This document shows positions 35,393-47,341 of a stretch of 64,000 nucleotides of DNA, one piece after another. Each line of letters opens with the position of its first letter. Position 1 is the stretch's first letter. The stretch lies in NCBI RefSeq assembly GCF_002078875.1, contig NC_034421.1, positions 7,710,365 to 7,774,364 of the forward strand, given 5' to 3'. This DNA is from Numida meleagris. Lineage: Eukaryota > Chordata > Aves > Galliformes > Numididae. The notes beneath the pieces are model-generated. The model made no database searches and was not told where the DNA came from. It saw only the letters and a program-made list of their open reading frames with translations. The position numbers and the translations under genes were made by a program.

Positions 35393-37138
35393 CATACAGG
35401 TATCATGTTAATGAATTAAATATATTTTATGCTTTTGTATTTTGTATAAAAATTATATAAATCACTGATAATTAATCCATTTAATAGTGCTAGACTGATT
35501 TCCGTTTTGATGTGAGAAGCTCAGTTCCTTTGCTTGCTCACCTTCACGTCTCGATATCAGCCGGTCAGTGAGCTCTATTAGCCTTGAGGTTCTTTCATTC
35601 CAGCCCGATCCCATCCCAGTCTTCTCCGGCTCCCGCTCACATTCCGAGTGCGCCAGATACTCAGGTTCATTTGCACTGTAATCATTTTGTAGAAATCTTA
35701 GCACAGTGAATGGAAGCATCGATCGCTGTTACCGACAGAGGACAGGTTGGTGGGCGCAGCAGCTGCGCGCTGAGCAGTCCGGTCCCTTTGCCACGGCTGT
35801 TGTGCGTGCTGTGCCAGAGCCAGTACTGGGGAATCGGTCTAACACTATGTGTTTACTTTGCTGTTTGAAAAACTATGATTATTATAAAAGCACTTTTTAA
35901 TTATTTTTTGTTGTTGTTGTTGGAGGATATATTGTAAATTGCTTCAAGCTGCTTTCTTGGTCTTAAGCTTATTTTTTAATAACAATAATATGATGCTTTA
36001 TATGTGTACTGTGAATTTTAAATATTTCATATGGTTTTACTGTTAAATCATAATATGATTACATAGAAGTGAGAACTTACCTAGATTTTTTACAATTTAT
36101 AAGTTAACTGCATACTCTGATATTTATAAATGTACCAGTGGAAAGAAAAGCAGCAAGGCACGTGTGCTTTCATATTTAAGGACGTTTTAAATTTTGTGAA
36201 ACTGATCACTTTTAGCAAAGTGCTGTGCATTTGCATATTTCTCTTGGTTTCGATATTTGTAGTCTTAAACTTTTTGTACATTATCTAACTTGTATGGTAC
36301 TTGTTGGGAGCAGATACAATCTATGTAGTAACTTTTACCAAGTGCCTATGCCAAATACCCTAAAAATAGCAGAAGACATAAAAAGAGAATTTTGCAATTA
36401 AGTTCTATTGCTTAGTTTTGTGTCATACGTGAGAATAATGAGAGTATGTCTCTTGCTTTTATAAATATTTTGAAGTAAACATTTTCAATAATGAGGTAAC
36501 ATGAAAGGAGCTACAAAATGACTTAGGTACGTCATCAGGCAGTGGCACTTTGACATGGTGGTTCTTTTAAAAGGCAGTAACGCACTTCATCCTGCTTGTT
36601 GGGAACGTGCAATTCAGGAGGAGAAGTTAATTATTAACTCTAGATGTTAACACTGTCCAGTTTTCTTACGAGGAATAACTGCCTGTGTTATTCCTCCTTC
36701 TGTTAAATCCAGGTGAGACACTAGTTCAGCTTACACTGAATGACCTACTACTGTGTTACATGATCTGTATCTCCGTATCCATGTATTCAGTACAAGTGAG
36801 CTCACAGGCAGAGAAGAGTTAATCTATTTAAAGTTCTTTCACGTTGAAACAAAAAACAGTGTGTACAGAAATAATTATTGTTGAAACAGATTTTAAATGA
36901 CTGTGTCTTTGTGGGGCTTTGTGATCTTTATTTGAAGATTTTGTGAGTTAGCAAAAAAAAACCAAACCATGACACGTTTCTGTGATAACTAAATGTACAC
37001 TGCTGCTTTCCTAAGGCACGTCAGCTTGCAAGAATGTTAGAGACCTTTCAAAAAGGGGGGAGAGAGTTAAAGTATTAAATATATTTTTACTTATTCCTAT
37101 TTCGGAATTTTTTTTGAAGATCGTAGCAGTCCATTTTA

Positions 37139-37144
37139 AATAAA
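37139..37144 (+). promoter_or_regulatory. UNKL: Candidate proximal UNKL poly(A) signal (AATAAA)
   Basis: AATAAA followed within about 30 bases by T/G-rich sequence (GTGATCTTGTTGACT). A second AATAAA at 37434-37439 lies close by. Either may give a shorter 3' UTR. Confidence 0.35.
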
Positions 37145-39103
37145 GGTCAAAGCTGGGTTTAAAATGTGATCTTGTTGACTCACAGTTTCTCTACAGTTTT
37201 TGTCTTGAGAAAAGTATAAAATTAGACTAGTGGCATTTTCAAACACTTCTGCACTTCTGTGTCCTAACGTAAGATACTGCTCTGTTTTAGAGGTGTAGTC
37301 AGCCTTGGACTTTGATTAAAAAAAAAAATAGGAACTTGGATCATCGTGTTTGGCTTTAGCTATTAACGCCTGTATGCATTCGTGCAGTCTGTGACAAATT
37401 GTGCTTTTGGAACCACAGCCGCATTGTGGGTGGAATAAAGCAGAGTTATTCATGTGAGATATTCGGAACAGTAAGTAAAGCAAAGACTAACGTGTAATTA
37501 TACTTCGAAACTGTTACATATTTTCAAACAAGAATTTATTTTGGATACCAGTGTACTATATATAACCGCGGCGTGGAATAGTTTTCTGCGACGGCTGTAC
37601 TCACAAGCGTTCAGAAATGCCTTGAGCAACAGTTTTGCTTTGGTATTTTAAAGGAAACCAGTTCAGCCCACATCCTGCTGCCCGTGTGTTCCAGTCTGTC
37701 TCCTAAGAGATACAGAAGGACGGGTTTGTCCTGTCTTGTCAGAGTTTATTGTTCTTTGTGCATTTGCTTACGATCCTACAGCTATTGGTGCTCTCCTTCT
37801 CTCTCTCGTTTTAATAATTGGTGCTTTTCCTAATCTGATGACACTAACAAAACCAGAATTTAAATGACATTTTCATCATGAATCATCCCATCGGTAATCA
37901 CAGTTTGTGTGTGCTGCATTTTTAGGGGAGACAGACTAATATGTCGAGTGTTGCTTTTTAAGCAGCCGTGCGTTTTGTGTTTCACAGTGATGTCTCTCAA
38001 AAACAATTGTGCGTATCCTACAGTTATATCAGCATGGAACATTTTGCAGGTGTTCTCTGCAAGCTTGTCTTGTGCTGAACTACGGACACACTCAGAAAAC
38101 CATCGACAAACAGTTTGGTGGAGAATGAAACAAACGCAGTTGAAAGATGTGTACGTACGTGTGGGGTTCCCAGATGTGCTATCACTACGGGCTAATCCTT
38201 AGGGAACTGCTTAAACCACACACGGCAGTCATAGGAAAATATTATAATTATTCTTCACAAAAACGTTCTGTGAGAAATGATACGCAGACTTTTCTGCATC
38301 TTAGTAAAAACAAGTCAGCTGCAAAACCAAATAAACGTACTTTTACATTGATACTTTAAAATGGAGGATAATTAGATTTTGCAGTTGACTAGGGATGACT
38401 CTTCGGAAGATATCAGAAGGGAAATATGACATTTAAAGTATTTGTCCTTGTGCTATATATTTATTATATTTTAGTGAGGCTAAAATAGAGTAATTTGTTG
38501 GATTTACAAAGTATTTTAAGGCAAACTAAATAGATTTCCCAGATGCATTTTGGTATTTGTGATAATTTATGCAAGAGTATTATTTTTCATGTGAATGCCA
38601 TTCTATTGTCAGAATTATTTTAGCCTGGGGAACAATAGATTAAGATTGGGATTTCTCAGGGGGCTTTACAGTAGGAGCTGTAAGGTAACCGAAGGGACAC
38701 TAGTTGCAGGTAGCTCTATGCTGCATGTTATTGGTTCGTGTTAGTCTTCTTTGAATAGCTGATTATTAAAGACATACTTATTTTCTTATATATTCCCGGT
38801 CAGAGTATTCTAGTATTAAATGCAGGTAGTAATGTTATTACTGTCACACTCTATTTGTGTAACTGTGCTCATCATCAGACCTTAAATACTCGTATTAATT
38901 TATGGAAGCTGTTACTGTTTGGAGTGTACGGGAAGAAATGGTTTTGTGAATTGTTCTTGGTACAAACAGTGTAATTGAGAGTGTGTAGTCATTTACTTGT
39001 AGTGAACTGTTGAAAACTGAACACTTGTGAAAACTTTTCTATACTATCGCATTTATGCAATGGTTTACAGAAGTCATGGAATTATTTTTATTACTCACGT
39101 GAA

Positions 39104-39109
39104 AATAAA
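39104..39109 (+). promoter_or_regulatory. UNKL: Candidate distal UNKL poly(A) signal (AATAAA)
   Basis: AATAAA, then TTTTTGATCTTTATTCCTGA and a G/T-rich element (CTGTGGTGGGGCTCGGGT), the textbook order for a strong cleavage site. Base composition changes sharply just after it, where the CpG island begins. Confidence 0.5.
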
Positions 39110-39129
39110 TTTTTGATCTTTATTCCTGA

Positions 39130-39960
39130 CTGTGGTGGGGCTCGGGTAAGGGCGTGCAGGGGCCGGGAGAGGGGTGGTGCTGGGGGTACCGGGACCGGGA
39201 CACCCCCCCTCCCCCCGGCGCTCCTCAGCAATACCGGGGCGTCCCGCTGCTCGCCCCGCCGCACGCGCAGCCCGGCCCTCAGCTGCTGCTCCCCGGGTGC
39301 AGCGCGACCCCGCCCTCAGCTGCGGGCGGTTCCCGGGGCGGTGCCGCGAGCGGCGGTGGCAGCGGAGGCTCCCCGCGGTGCTGGCGGTCGCGGCGATCGC
39401 CGCCGCAGAGAAGCGACGCTTCTCCAGCGGGAAGGAAACAACGCGGCATACCGCAGGCCGCTCCGGCTCCGCCGGGCTGTACGGCCATCGCTCTTCCACG
39501 CGGCACCGCGCACGCGTGCCGCACGGCAGAAGCGGCGTTCCTCCTCCCGCGGCTACGGCGCGGTGTCCCCACGCGGCACCGCTGCGCGGCGTTCCGGCAA
39601 GTAGAGGCGGGCGCAGAAGCGGTGTTCTCTCCCCCGCGGCGGTAGCACGGGGCGCGTTTTCTTGATCGTTTCGTCTATCTGCTGCGCGATTCCCGCTGCT
39701 TCCGTGAAGCCCTCCGGAGCCCGCCACGCCGGTCCCGCTCGGCCGAGACTCGCTGCGAGAGCCTGCGTGAGTGGAGCGGGGGCTGCAGTACCGCGTGCCA
39801 ACCCGCAGGCGGCAGCAGCGGGCGTCGCGGTGCTCGTGCTGCGCTCCCGCCGCTCCTATCCCCCAGCTGCTCCGTGCGGATCGCGGCGGCAAAATGCGGC
39901 GGTGTAAGAGCGAAGCGAGGCCGAGATCACCTCCTGAGGGGGAAGGGGTACGAGTCCATT
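39130..39960. promoter_or_regulatory. Orphan CpG island between UNKL and BMERB1
   Basis: About 830 bases of very GC- and CpG-rich sequence that start abruptly after the distal UNKL poly(A) signal and stop equally abruptly near 39.96 kb. Several frames stay open through it on both strands (for example 39095-39892 on the minus strand), as expected from stop-poor GC-rich DNA; none shows a recognisable domain. It contains a good plus-strand splice donor, GCCTGC|GTGAGT at 39767, and an imperfect duplication of about 37 bases (39527-39563 and 39614-39653). It may be the promoter of an unannotated non-coding RNA, an alternative BMERB1 promoter or an antisense transcript into UNKL. Confidence 0.6.
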
Positions 39961-41289
39961 GAGAAATCTACTCCTCCGAGCCCGGCTGCCTGGGGTATTC
40001 ATAGCTTAGCATTGCCCATGCCTCTCCGTGAAGTAAAAGCTGCCTTTACCGCTACAGCTGTGCAGCTATTTCCGTTTCATGCATCACATACTTTTACATC
40101 CGAAATGTAACGAGATTGTCAGCTGCAAGCTGATTTTCCTTGATCCACCCATGACACAGAAGGATTTTACGTAAGTAAGTTCTGTGCTTAGCTCTGAGTA
40201 GCCCTCCCTCAGCAATCAATGACTGTGCTCACAGTAACTGCAGCTGAGACAGGGCAGGTGGGGCTTCACTTCTGTGAAGCTGTAGCCACCATCACTGGTA
40301 CAAACAGCACCTGCACACGGACTCACCTGCACTCTGTCCAGTCCTAGCACTGAAGCTGGCTCCAAGTGCTGAAAATGGGACTGTTACATGAAAGACTCCA
40401 CCACTTGTGCTGTTAGTAACATATCTGACAGATGCTGTAGCAGCTTTTTCTGTTAAATTTGTACCTTAAAAGGAAAGTGAATGTAGAAAGAATTTACTGA
40501 GACAAAAATACAGTAGCTGCAGCTACAGCCATCAGCCTGTGCAGACCGTTATCATGTTTTCCACCTGACTTATTTGCCCTGTCTCATCTGCTACTGCAGC
40601 TCCTGAATTTGTACTCGCCTTCAATAACAAAAACAGCTGAGATAAATCTGCATAAGTGGAAAGCTCTGTGGCAGCTTTAGTAGTCACCATCATTCACCTC
40701 CCAGCAATTTTTGCAAGTAGGCTGAGCACAGATACAGATAACAATTGTCAAACAGACTTAAAAACCTGCCCCAGCTCCACCTGAAACATAGCTTAATCCA
40801 GCTGAATTTTTAACACTCTGTGTCCAGCCTGGGCCTTGTTTTGGGAGCTCTGCCCTGCAAGGTCTGTCTCTGTTCACAGTGCAGCCTGGCAGCCCATGAT
40901 ACCCAACCTGGGGTGCCAGTCCCAAGCAGTAACAGTCAGGTACTGCAGCTTCAGAGCTGTCAGTTACCGTGTACTGCATACAGGTCAAATCATAACCATT
41001 AATGTGCAGACATTAGCAATCTTTTCCTAGAACAGCATTTCCTAGGACACTAAGTACTTTCATATATTCCAGTCCAGACATTGTGAAGCATGTCACATTT
41101 AACAGAATTAGTGGCACACCATTCACTAGAATTTGCCTTCACGTTACTCTCCTTTTTTTCCCCATAGCTCTATTAATGTAATGCTATAATGTAATGGAAA
41201 GTACAGCAATAATAGCAGGGTGGCAAAGTCTTTGGCTATAGCAAGTGAGGACAAGCCCAAATACAGCAGCTGTGGGCACAGAAACAAAG

Positions 41290-41515
41290 GAAAAAAGCTG
41301 CTTACCTTTAGAAGGTCTCAGGTACACAGGAACCTCCAGCAAGAGATCCCCTCACCTCCACTGCCAACCCTTAAATGAGGTCTGAGAAGGGGTGGATCCT
41401 GGCTCCACCCCTTCCAGTCACTCAGGTGCATTGCACACACCTGAGCTCCCCTGGGTTGGCCCTGCCTTCCCACCAGCTGCTCCATCACTGGTTCAGGCCG
41501 TGACTTAGCATTTCT
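41290..41515. repeat. Candidate avian interspersed repeat
   Basis: A GC-richer block with sharp edges: CTTACCTTTAGAAGGTCTCA, CCCTTAAATGAGGTCTGAGA, AGGGGTGGATCCTGGCTCCA and CAGCTGCTCCATCACTGGTT. I recall closely similar text recurring upstream of other chicken genes, but cannot assign a family. Boundaries are estimates. Confidence 0.4.
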
Positions 41516-44384
41516 GCTACAACTAGAAATTCAGCTATGGAAAGATAGTAAGAAGTTAAATATAGAGTTGATTTTTTCTGTGGGCATGTTTGATAAAACA
41601 GAATGACACACACACACAAAAAGTACTAAATTCATAATATTTCATACAGAAACATTAATTAAAAAATCAGAAACTTGGGATGAGATGACATTTAATTTGT
41701 GTTTAGGTAGAAATACCTATGAACATGTAAATATTTGGTTCGCTATTTTGCCTCAGACCCATGAAATTAATTCGAGGGACCTCATTTGCTTTTTAACAAG
41801 CTCATTAGAATGCCTTGCTTGCCTGCAATACGCACCTCTTTTCAGCTTTAGATGCACTTTTCTATCTTGTCAGAGATGCAGGATAGCTGTGGAAAACAAC
41901 CAAGATCCAAGTTACTTAGCTGCAGCTATGGTGAATTATTTATGAAGTTACTTCAGCCAAAAAATTATTTCTAAAGGAGTGTTTCATGTATGGAAAGGCT
42001 GTAATTCTAAATAGATAAGTATACAAAGAACACTAACTAACAATGAGCCTAGGATTCATAGAAAATGGAACAACATAATAAGAACTTGCACTGGCTTTTT
42101 AGTCCAAGCCCTCGTTCTGCAAAGGCTGTGGTGCAGCAGATCCTCTTTCAAGTGCAGAATGGCAGGGTCATGGCTTCCAAGAACTCTTTCGTGTTTGTTA
42201 GTACAAAATTGAAGATGGAAAATATAGCAAGAAGGTATCTTCTGTGTCACAGATACTCCTGTAAATTATACCGATCTATCTTATTCCCCTCTATTTTTAA
42301 TTAGGGTTGTATTTAATTGTAATTCTCTGAAAAGCAAATGAGGTCTCCTTTGGCCTAATGGAGATCTTCTAGGGAGACTGATCATACAAATGTTAAGAAA
42401 TACACTAAGAACAACACATACCTGATTTTTGCCCTGTGATAACTTGGATCCTTGATGCAATAGGGTCCCTTTTACTCAGACAAGCTCATACTGTGTTGTG
42501 GCACAGGCTGGGGCACTCATATTAAAACAGTTTTTCCCCACAATGTAAAGCTGTCTATATAGAATTCTCGTAACAATTCAGGAAGAGCTGATCTATAACG
42601 TACAGATTTACCACTCCAGCTCCCAGGACTGCACACTACCGTTCTATCCCATGATATAGCCAAAGCCACAGAACTGCACAGATCCTCATTTGTTGGTAAG
42701 AGCTGGGCTGAGTGCAGCTTTGTCACCCCAAGTGGTCACCCTGTCTGCGCGACATGTGGCAGTGATTTTGACTGCAGCAGCCTCAGACAACTCTTGTGCT
42801 AGGTTATGACACTCTTAATTTCTATCCATGCCACAGGACACAGTTGGGTTCATGAAAGAGTTCTGCTTTGGCTCAATTTCAAGCAGGTAATATTCATGCT
42901 TTTATGTGCATGGTGCCCTACAACAACTCTATTGTGTTAAGGGCTTCTACAGTTTCTTCAGTGCAGCTGTGGCTGTCTTTGTCTTCATCCCACAGTCTGT
43001 ATGCTGCATAGGATCATGAAGGAGAGGAAGCATCGGGAAGTTAAGTGTATGCCTTCTAAAATTTGTTTGACTATCAGGTTTTCCATCAGGTAGGCATTCT
43101 CCTGTAATGCCCACAGCTTTTCACCAGGGCATTTTTGTGCCGTGCATATGCCTGACAATTGGTATCTGGAGGTGATGCAGGGGCTGCAGCACAGCAATGT
43201 GAATGTGTGCAGGCTGATGGTCTCCTGGGGCTCCTACACACTGATGACACAGCCTGTACAATGTGGGGTTAGAGGCTGCACACTGTACTAGGAATAACTG
43301 GGGAAATGCTAAGGACTTGGAACTAAGAGAATCCTAAGAGCCGAGGGATGAAGATTGAAGAGGAGGTATTTTCACAGGGAAACAAGATTAACCATGACAT
43401 CAAATACCACAGAATTTTGGTAACTCCTCCAACACAGAGATGTTCTTAAACAAGTGTTAGTGTTTAAGAAATGTTATAGGACAGATTCATAGAAGTCCCA
43501 CACTTCTGTCCTGGTAATCACGGATCTTGGTATTTATGGCTACAAAATGAAATAACTGTGCATAATCCACTTAATTTCATTTTGTTTCATCAGACAAGTT
43601 GCAAGTTTTGATGGTAATGAGAAATAAATGAAAACCCTGGGCAGAATTTTGACATTTAAAGTTACTTTTGTGTTAGAATGACAGTACTATCTGACACAGA
43701 ACAATGACCCTGACTTCTTCCTTCACTGCAGCCCATCCCAGGTTCTCAAAGCAGCTCTTGAGAACCTTTTGGAGTACTAGATGTCCCCATAAAAGCAAGA
43801 ATGATCCAAGAACTTCAGGCTGAGTAATCTCAGGTGCTTGAAAAGCTCCATGAAGGCAAAGAAAGGGTTTTCTTCCCATTGGATTTACGAGTCATGCTTA
43901 AGAATTTTGCCCGAGTAAAGTGTGCCTGTTATTTATAGTGTTGTCTGCCATGGGGCATCACTGATGCATAGTGGAGGCCAGAAGAGCAGTAGATAGGAGA
44001 ATGGATTTGCCAACTGCCGCTGACCAGCTACAGCTCCTGATGGCAGGTCTTAAAATTGAGAAATGGGAAGGAAACAAAAGCAGTCAGCGGAAATGACCGC
44101 CAGAGCAAAGAGCACCTCTGTTTTTCTACCAGGCATTATCTACTGAGCAGTGAGAAGAGATCTGAATTTTTATGTTTTCTTCCTTAAAAGGGCTTTCAGC
44201 AGAAGAACACCATCTTCTGCAAGTGGAGAAATCCATGTGTACTGCTGGGTACACTGCAAGCTCCATCAGTAGGGGAGAAATGGAATTCCGCTTGCAAATG
44301 CAGTAGTCAAAATGCTTTAAAGTTGCAACAGTGGAAGTGCTAATTATAGAACATTAACAAAATAACTGGTTTGTACTTAGGCTC

Positions 44385-44470
44385 CAGTCTTGCAAAAACC
44401 TCTGTGCAAATGGACTCAATGGGACTGCTTCCACATACCTGCTCACACCTGCAGGACTGGGCCTCTTCCG
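44385..44470. repeat. Candidate ancient archosaur/turtle palindromic repeat
   Basis: Starts CCAGTCTTGCAAAAACCTCT, has AAATGGACTCAATGGGACTG at its centre and ends ACACCTGCAGGACTGGGCC. The ends are partly complementary (CCAGTCTTGCA against TGCAGGACTGG), and the centre resembles the CATTGACTTCAATGGG core of an old repeat seen in turtles and birds. Assigned from memory only. Confidence 0.4.
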
Positions 44471-45094
44471 GATTTTGTGACTGTTTCAAAATGGGCAAGT
44501 GAAAACGCTCCAGTTACCAGAAATCACTTTGTACATTCTTTGCTTCATGTAAGTAAACTCTGTGCATCCCATTTACTAATCAGTGAATGTTTTTCACCCA
44601 TACTAACAAATGCAGAGCTTTAAATATTCAGTTACCTCTAGGATCATTCCTCCATCTCCTAAACAAAGCACTTGGATTATAATAATCTAAAACACTGAAG
44701 GAATGGATTGAAGCTAAATAGGCCTCAAATCCACGCAAACTTGGCCTTCTCCCTGTTCAGCCTGTTTCCTTTTGTCCAACTCTCATCCACATCCCAGATG
44801 GGCTCTTCCTCCCACACTTGTACTCCTCACTTCTACAAGTGACTCAGTCCAGCCCACCCCAGCAGGCAGCTGTACTGTCACCCAAAATCAGCTGTGCAGC
44901 GTGCTGCCACCAGCTTTCCTGCTTGACTCACAGCTTTGTTTGGGCTCTATCTCTAAAGGCCAAAACCAACGAGTATGAAGCGTTGCGCAGTCCACGGGCA
45001 GTCCTCCAACACGTCTAGTGCTCATATCACTGCAAATCCCTGTGGAGCGCAGTGAGAAGATGAGGAGAAATCACAGTGCTCAGAGGACCTTCCA

Positions 45095-45381
45095 AAATCA
45101 TAGAATCACAGAATGACTTAGGTTGGAAGAGATCTTAAAAATCATCTAGTTTGAACCTCCTGCCGTAGGCAGGGTTGCCCCCCACTAGATCAGGCTGCCC
45201 AGGGCCCCATCCAAGCTGCCCTTGAACGCCTCCAGGGATGGGGCACCCACAGCTTCTTTGGGCAGCCTGTGCCAGGGCCTCACCATGCTCTCTGAGTAAA
45301 GAATTTCTTACTTCCATCTAACCTTAATCTCCCCTCTTTTAGTTTAAAGTCATTCCCTTTGTCCTATCACTGTCAGACAGT
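45095..45381 (-). repeat. Antisense CR1 LINE 3' end
   Basis: Plus-strand reading: TCATAGAATCACAGAATGAC, TTAGGTTGGAAGAGATCTTA, CAGGCTGCCCAGGGCCCCAT and CCTATCACTGTCAGACAG. This is the reverse complement of a well-preserved CR1 3' end and appears younger than the intronic UNKL copies. Confidence 0.92.
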
Positions 45382-45770
45382 CCCAGGTATGGGAGAAGAA
45401 CTCACTGAGTGTGGCCCTGTGGAGAAGGACCTGAGGGTCCTGGTGGACTAAAAGCCACACGTGAGCCGGTGGTGTGCTCTTGCTGGCCAGAAGGCAAACA
45501 GTGTCCTGGGCTGCATCAACAGAGGGATGGCCAGTAGAGAAAGGAAGGTGACTGTCCTCCTCTACTCTGCCCTTGTGAGGCCCTACCTGCAGTACTACAT
45601 CCAGGCCTGGGGCCCCAGCACAGGAAGGATGTGGAGTTTTGGAGTTGGACCAGAGGAGGGCCACAAAGGTGATCAAAGGCCTAGAGTACTTCTCTTATGA
45701 AGAAAGGTTGGAGGAGTTGGGCTTGCTAAACTTAAAGAAGGCTCCATGGAAACCTCATTGCAGCTTTTTG
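45382..45770 (+). repeat. Sense CR1 LINE body fragment, head-to-head with the preceding copy
   Basis: Reads GGACCTGAGGGTCCTGGTGG, GTGTCCTGGGCTGCATCAAC, CTCTGCCCTTGTGAGGCCCT and GGTTGGAGGAGTTGGGCTTG, the CR1 reverse-transcriptase end region in sense orientation. It stops before the usual 3' tail, so it is cut at both ends. An A-rich stretch (45810-45832) follows. Confidence 0.9.
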
Positions 45771-46258
45771 GCAGTCCAACTCAATTTGTTAACAATTCCA
45801 GTTCTCAGGAAAAAAATAAAAAATAAAAAAACAGTGTTACTGTTTTAAAACTGATGAGGAGGTTTTCTCTCCTCCAACATGTAAAGAACTCCCAAACAAT
45901 ATTGTTTATGAGTGTAGCAGCAATGTGCGTCAGTCCAATTAGTAAGTGCATCACTAAATGTCACTGTAGCACTTTTGTAGCATTGAGGGTTGAAAGGCAA
46001 GGCAAAGGTTCTAGGCAAAGGCATGCGATGCAAGCTTTCTTTCATGCACCCCATGTGCATCAGCATTATCCACACCTTGCTGCTCGTAGCCTGGGCAAGC
46101 TCTGCTGTGGGGCACTGGGCAACCTCCCCACCTCCTGCTTCATCATCCACATCAGAATGATACCACACACAATGAAGTGCAATGGGATTTCACTAGGAAA
46201 GATAACGCAATCTCTAAAATGCTGTTCAAGGACTTTATCCACAAAACGTTCCCCACAA

Positions 46259-46287
46259 TAAAAATAAATAATAATAATTATTATAAT
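46259..46287. repeat. (AAT)n microsatellite, imperfect
   Basis: About nine AAT/ATT-type units (AAAATAAATAATAATAATTA...), partly palindromic. Confidence 0.7.
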
Positions 46288-46509
46288 CCCACTTGTGCTT
46301 CCTGCATAGTCATTTCCTTCTCTTCTAATCCCAGGAGGCTGCATAAGTGGCAAAGCTGTGTGTTTATGGAAAATACATGTGAGAAATCCAGAATCACATC
46401 ACTTGTTTGGGTGCTGTCCTGCTTTAGGTATCAGGATGCTGCAATGAGTGTTAGGCCATTCACAGCTGGACTGTCAGGAAAGCCAAAAGATGTGTACATG
46501 GCCACCTGA

Positions 46510-47341
<832 letters not shown>

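Larger units (their letters stand above)
35393..39128 (+). other. UNKL: UNKL 3' UTR (probable extent)
   Basis: AT-rich sequence with many ATTTA motifs follows the stop, apart from a GC-richer patch at about 35.55-35.84 kb that includes GCATCGATCGCTGTTACCGA. No splice-linked coding exon follows. Candidate poly(A) signals at 37139-37144, 37434-37439 and 39104-39109 would give 3' UTRs of roughly 1.7, 2.0 and 3.7 kb. Transcription over the whole stretch is inferred. Confidence 0.5.
39961..46500. other. UNKL-BMERB1 intergenic region
   Basis: Mixed-composition intergenic DNA. Apart from the repeats listed separately at 41.3, 44.4 and 45.1-45.8 kb and an AAT microsatellite at 46.26 kb, I recognise no gene, RNA gene or domain. 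Short open frames throughout are consistent with chance. Confidence 0.5.

Noticed and set aside
39095..39892. 265-codon minus-strand open frame
   Set aside because: It follows the CpG island almost exactly, is dominated by Ala/Arg/Gly/Pro, shows no domain, and equally long frames exist in other phases. GC-rich DNA has few stop codons.
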